A stretch of DNA of 33,564 nucleotides from Halobacillus alkaliphilus (GTDB taxonomy: Bacteria; Bacillota; Bacilli; Bacillales; Halobacillaceae): NCBI RefSeq assembly GCF_900113125.1, contig NZ_FOOG01000042.1, positions 1 to 33,564 on the forward strand. Direction: 5' to 3'. The position numbers and the translations under genes are program-made. This document shows, one piece after another, positions 33,464-33,564 of this stretch. Position 1 is the first letter of the stretch. Each line of letters opens with the position of its first letter. The notes beneath the pieces were generated by a model. That model was not told where the DNA came from. It saw nothing but the letters and a program-made list of their open reading frames with translations, and did not search any database.

Positions 33464-33564
33464 GAAAGGGTCCGTTATTTTTACGTGGCTAGGGTGGCGA
33501 AGGAAACGACGAGACTCCCTGGTTAAAAGCGGAAGCACCTTGGTCAGCGGCGTATGGACTGGAC
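33464..33564 (+). repeat. Intergenic repeat, family 2, cut by the window end
   Basis: GGGTCCGTT (33468-33476), AGGGTGGCGAAGGAAAC (33491-33507) and AGACTCCC (33512-33519) repeat the inverted copy at 1-100. It runs off the window edge. Confidence 0.8.

Overview
The window looks like chromosomal DNA of a spore-forming Bacillaceae bacterium. My best guess is a moderate halophile of the Halobacillus / Thalassobacillus / Pontibacillus type. The reasons are strong AGGAGG-type ribosome binding sites, a T-box leader, sporulation genes (spoVR, a YhcN/YlaJ lipoprotein, a YhdB-like gene, a YhcX-like fusion), several cation antiporter or anion transporter genes and many GC-rich intergenic repeats of a style common in this family. 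The species is inferred, not proven. No rRNA, tRNA, CRISPR array, prophage or transposase was seen.

Layout. 1-940: truncated and full intergenic repeats, then a tyrosine-type T-box leader. 941-3237: NhaC-family transporter and a metallo-beta-lactamase-fold hydrolase. 3267-6233: cobalamin-binding-type protein (minus), alpha/beta hydrolase plus a degenerate protease-like protein (plus), cold shock protein. 6440-8436: methionine aminopeptidase and sugar acetyltransferase (minus), GNAT (plus). 8497-10855: two-gene ABC exporter. 10916-11627: small zinc-ribbon protein and universal stress protein (minus). 11744-12398: two repeat elements. 12629-17510: SulP transporter, RimJ-like acetyltransferase, small unknown, EamA transporter, CPA1 antiporter. 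17562-18141: chimeric repeat and an unlisted 34-residue membrane protein. 18213-19796: antibiotic-resistance-type ABC-F ATPase (minus) with a long structured leader. 20067-23246: DHFR-like reductase, LD-carboxypeptidase, SDR, YczE-like membrane protein. 23295-27850: an acidic unknown, D-amino acid transaminase, a divergent UMP-kinase paralogue behind a leader-peptide attenuator, a membrane-anchored unknown, SpoVR. 27943-32993: GNAT, repeat, YhcN-like lipoprotein, a frameshifted membrane gene, YhdB-like gene, SDR, YhcX-like GNAT-nitrilase fusion. 33087-33564: repeats again.

The most interesting material is regulatory. (1) A 21-codon leader peptide whose stop codon lies on the first bases of a perfect intrinsic terminator, placed between an extended -10 promoter and a UMP-kinase-like gene. 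(2) A roughly 200-nt leader of the ABC-F gene containing three nested helices and a 9-bp hairpin that buries the ribosome binding site, with an 18-codon reading frame ending at that hairpin. (3) A mosaic family of non-coding elements with shared, inverted ends (core GAAGACTCAGTTTCGAGA) and exchangeable interior modules, at six sites in 33 kb plus one remnant. A second repeat family is cut by both window ends in opposite orientation, which suggests a contig that ends in repeats.

Genes are packed as short operons separated by clear hairpin terminators, many shared by convergent genes. Promoter matches for the forespore factor sigma-G (YhcN-like gene) and the mother-cell factor sigma-E (spoVR) fit the known sporulation roles of those families.
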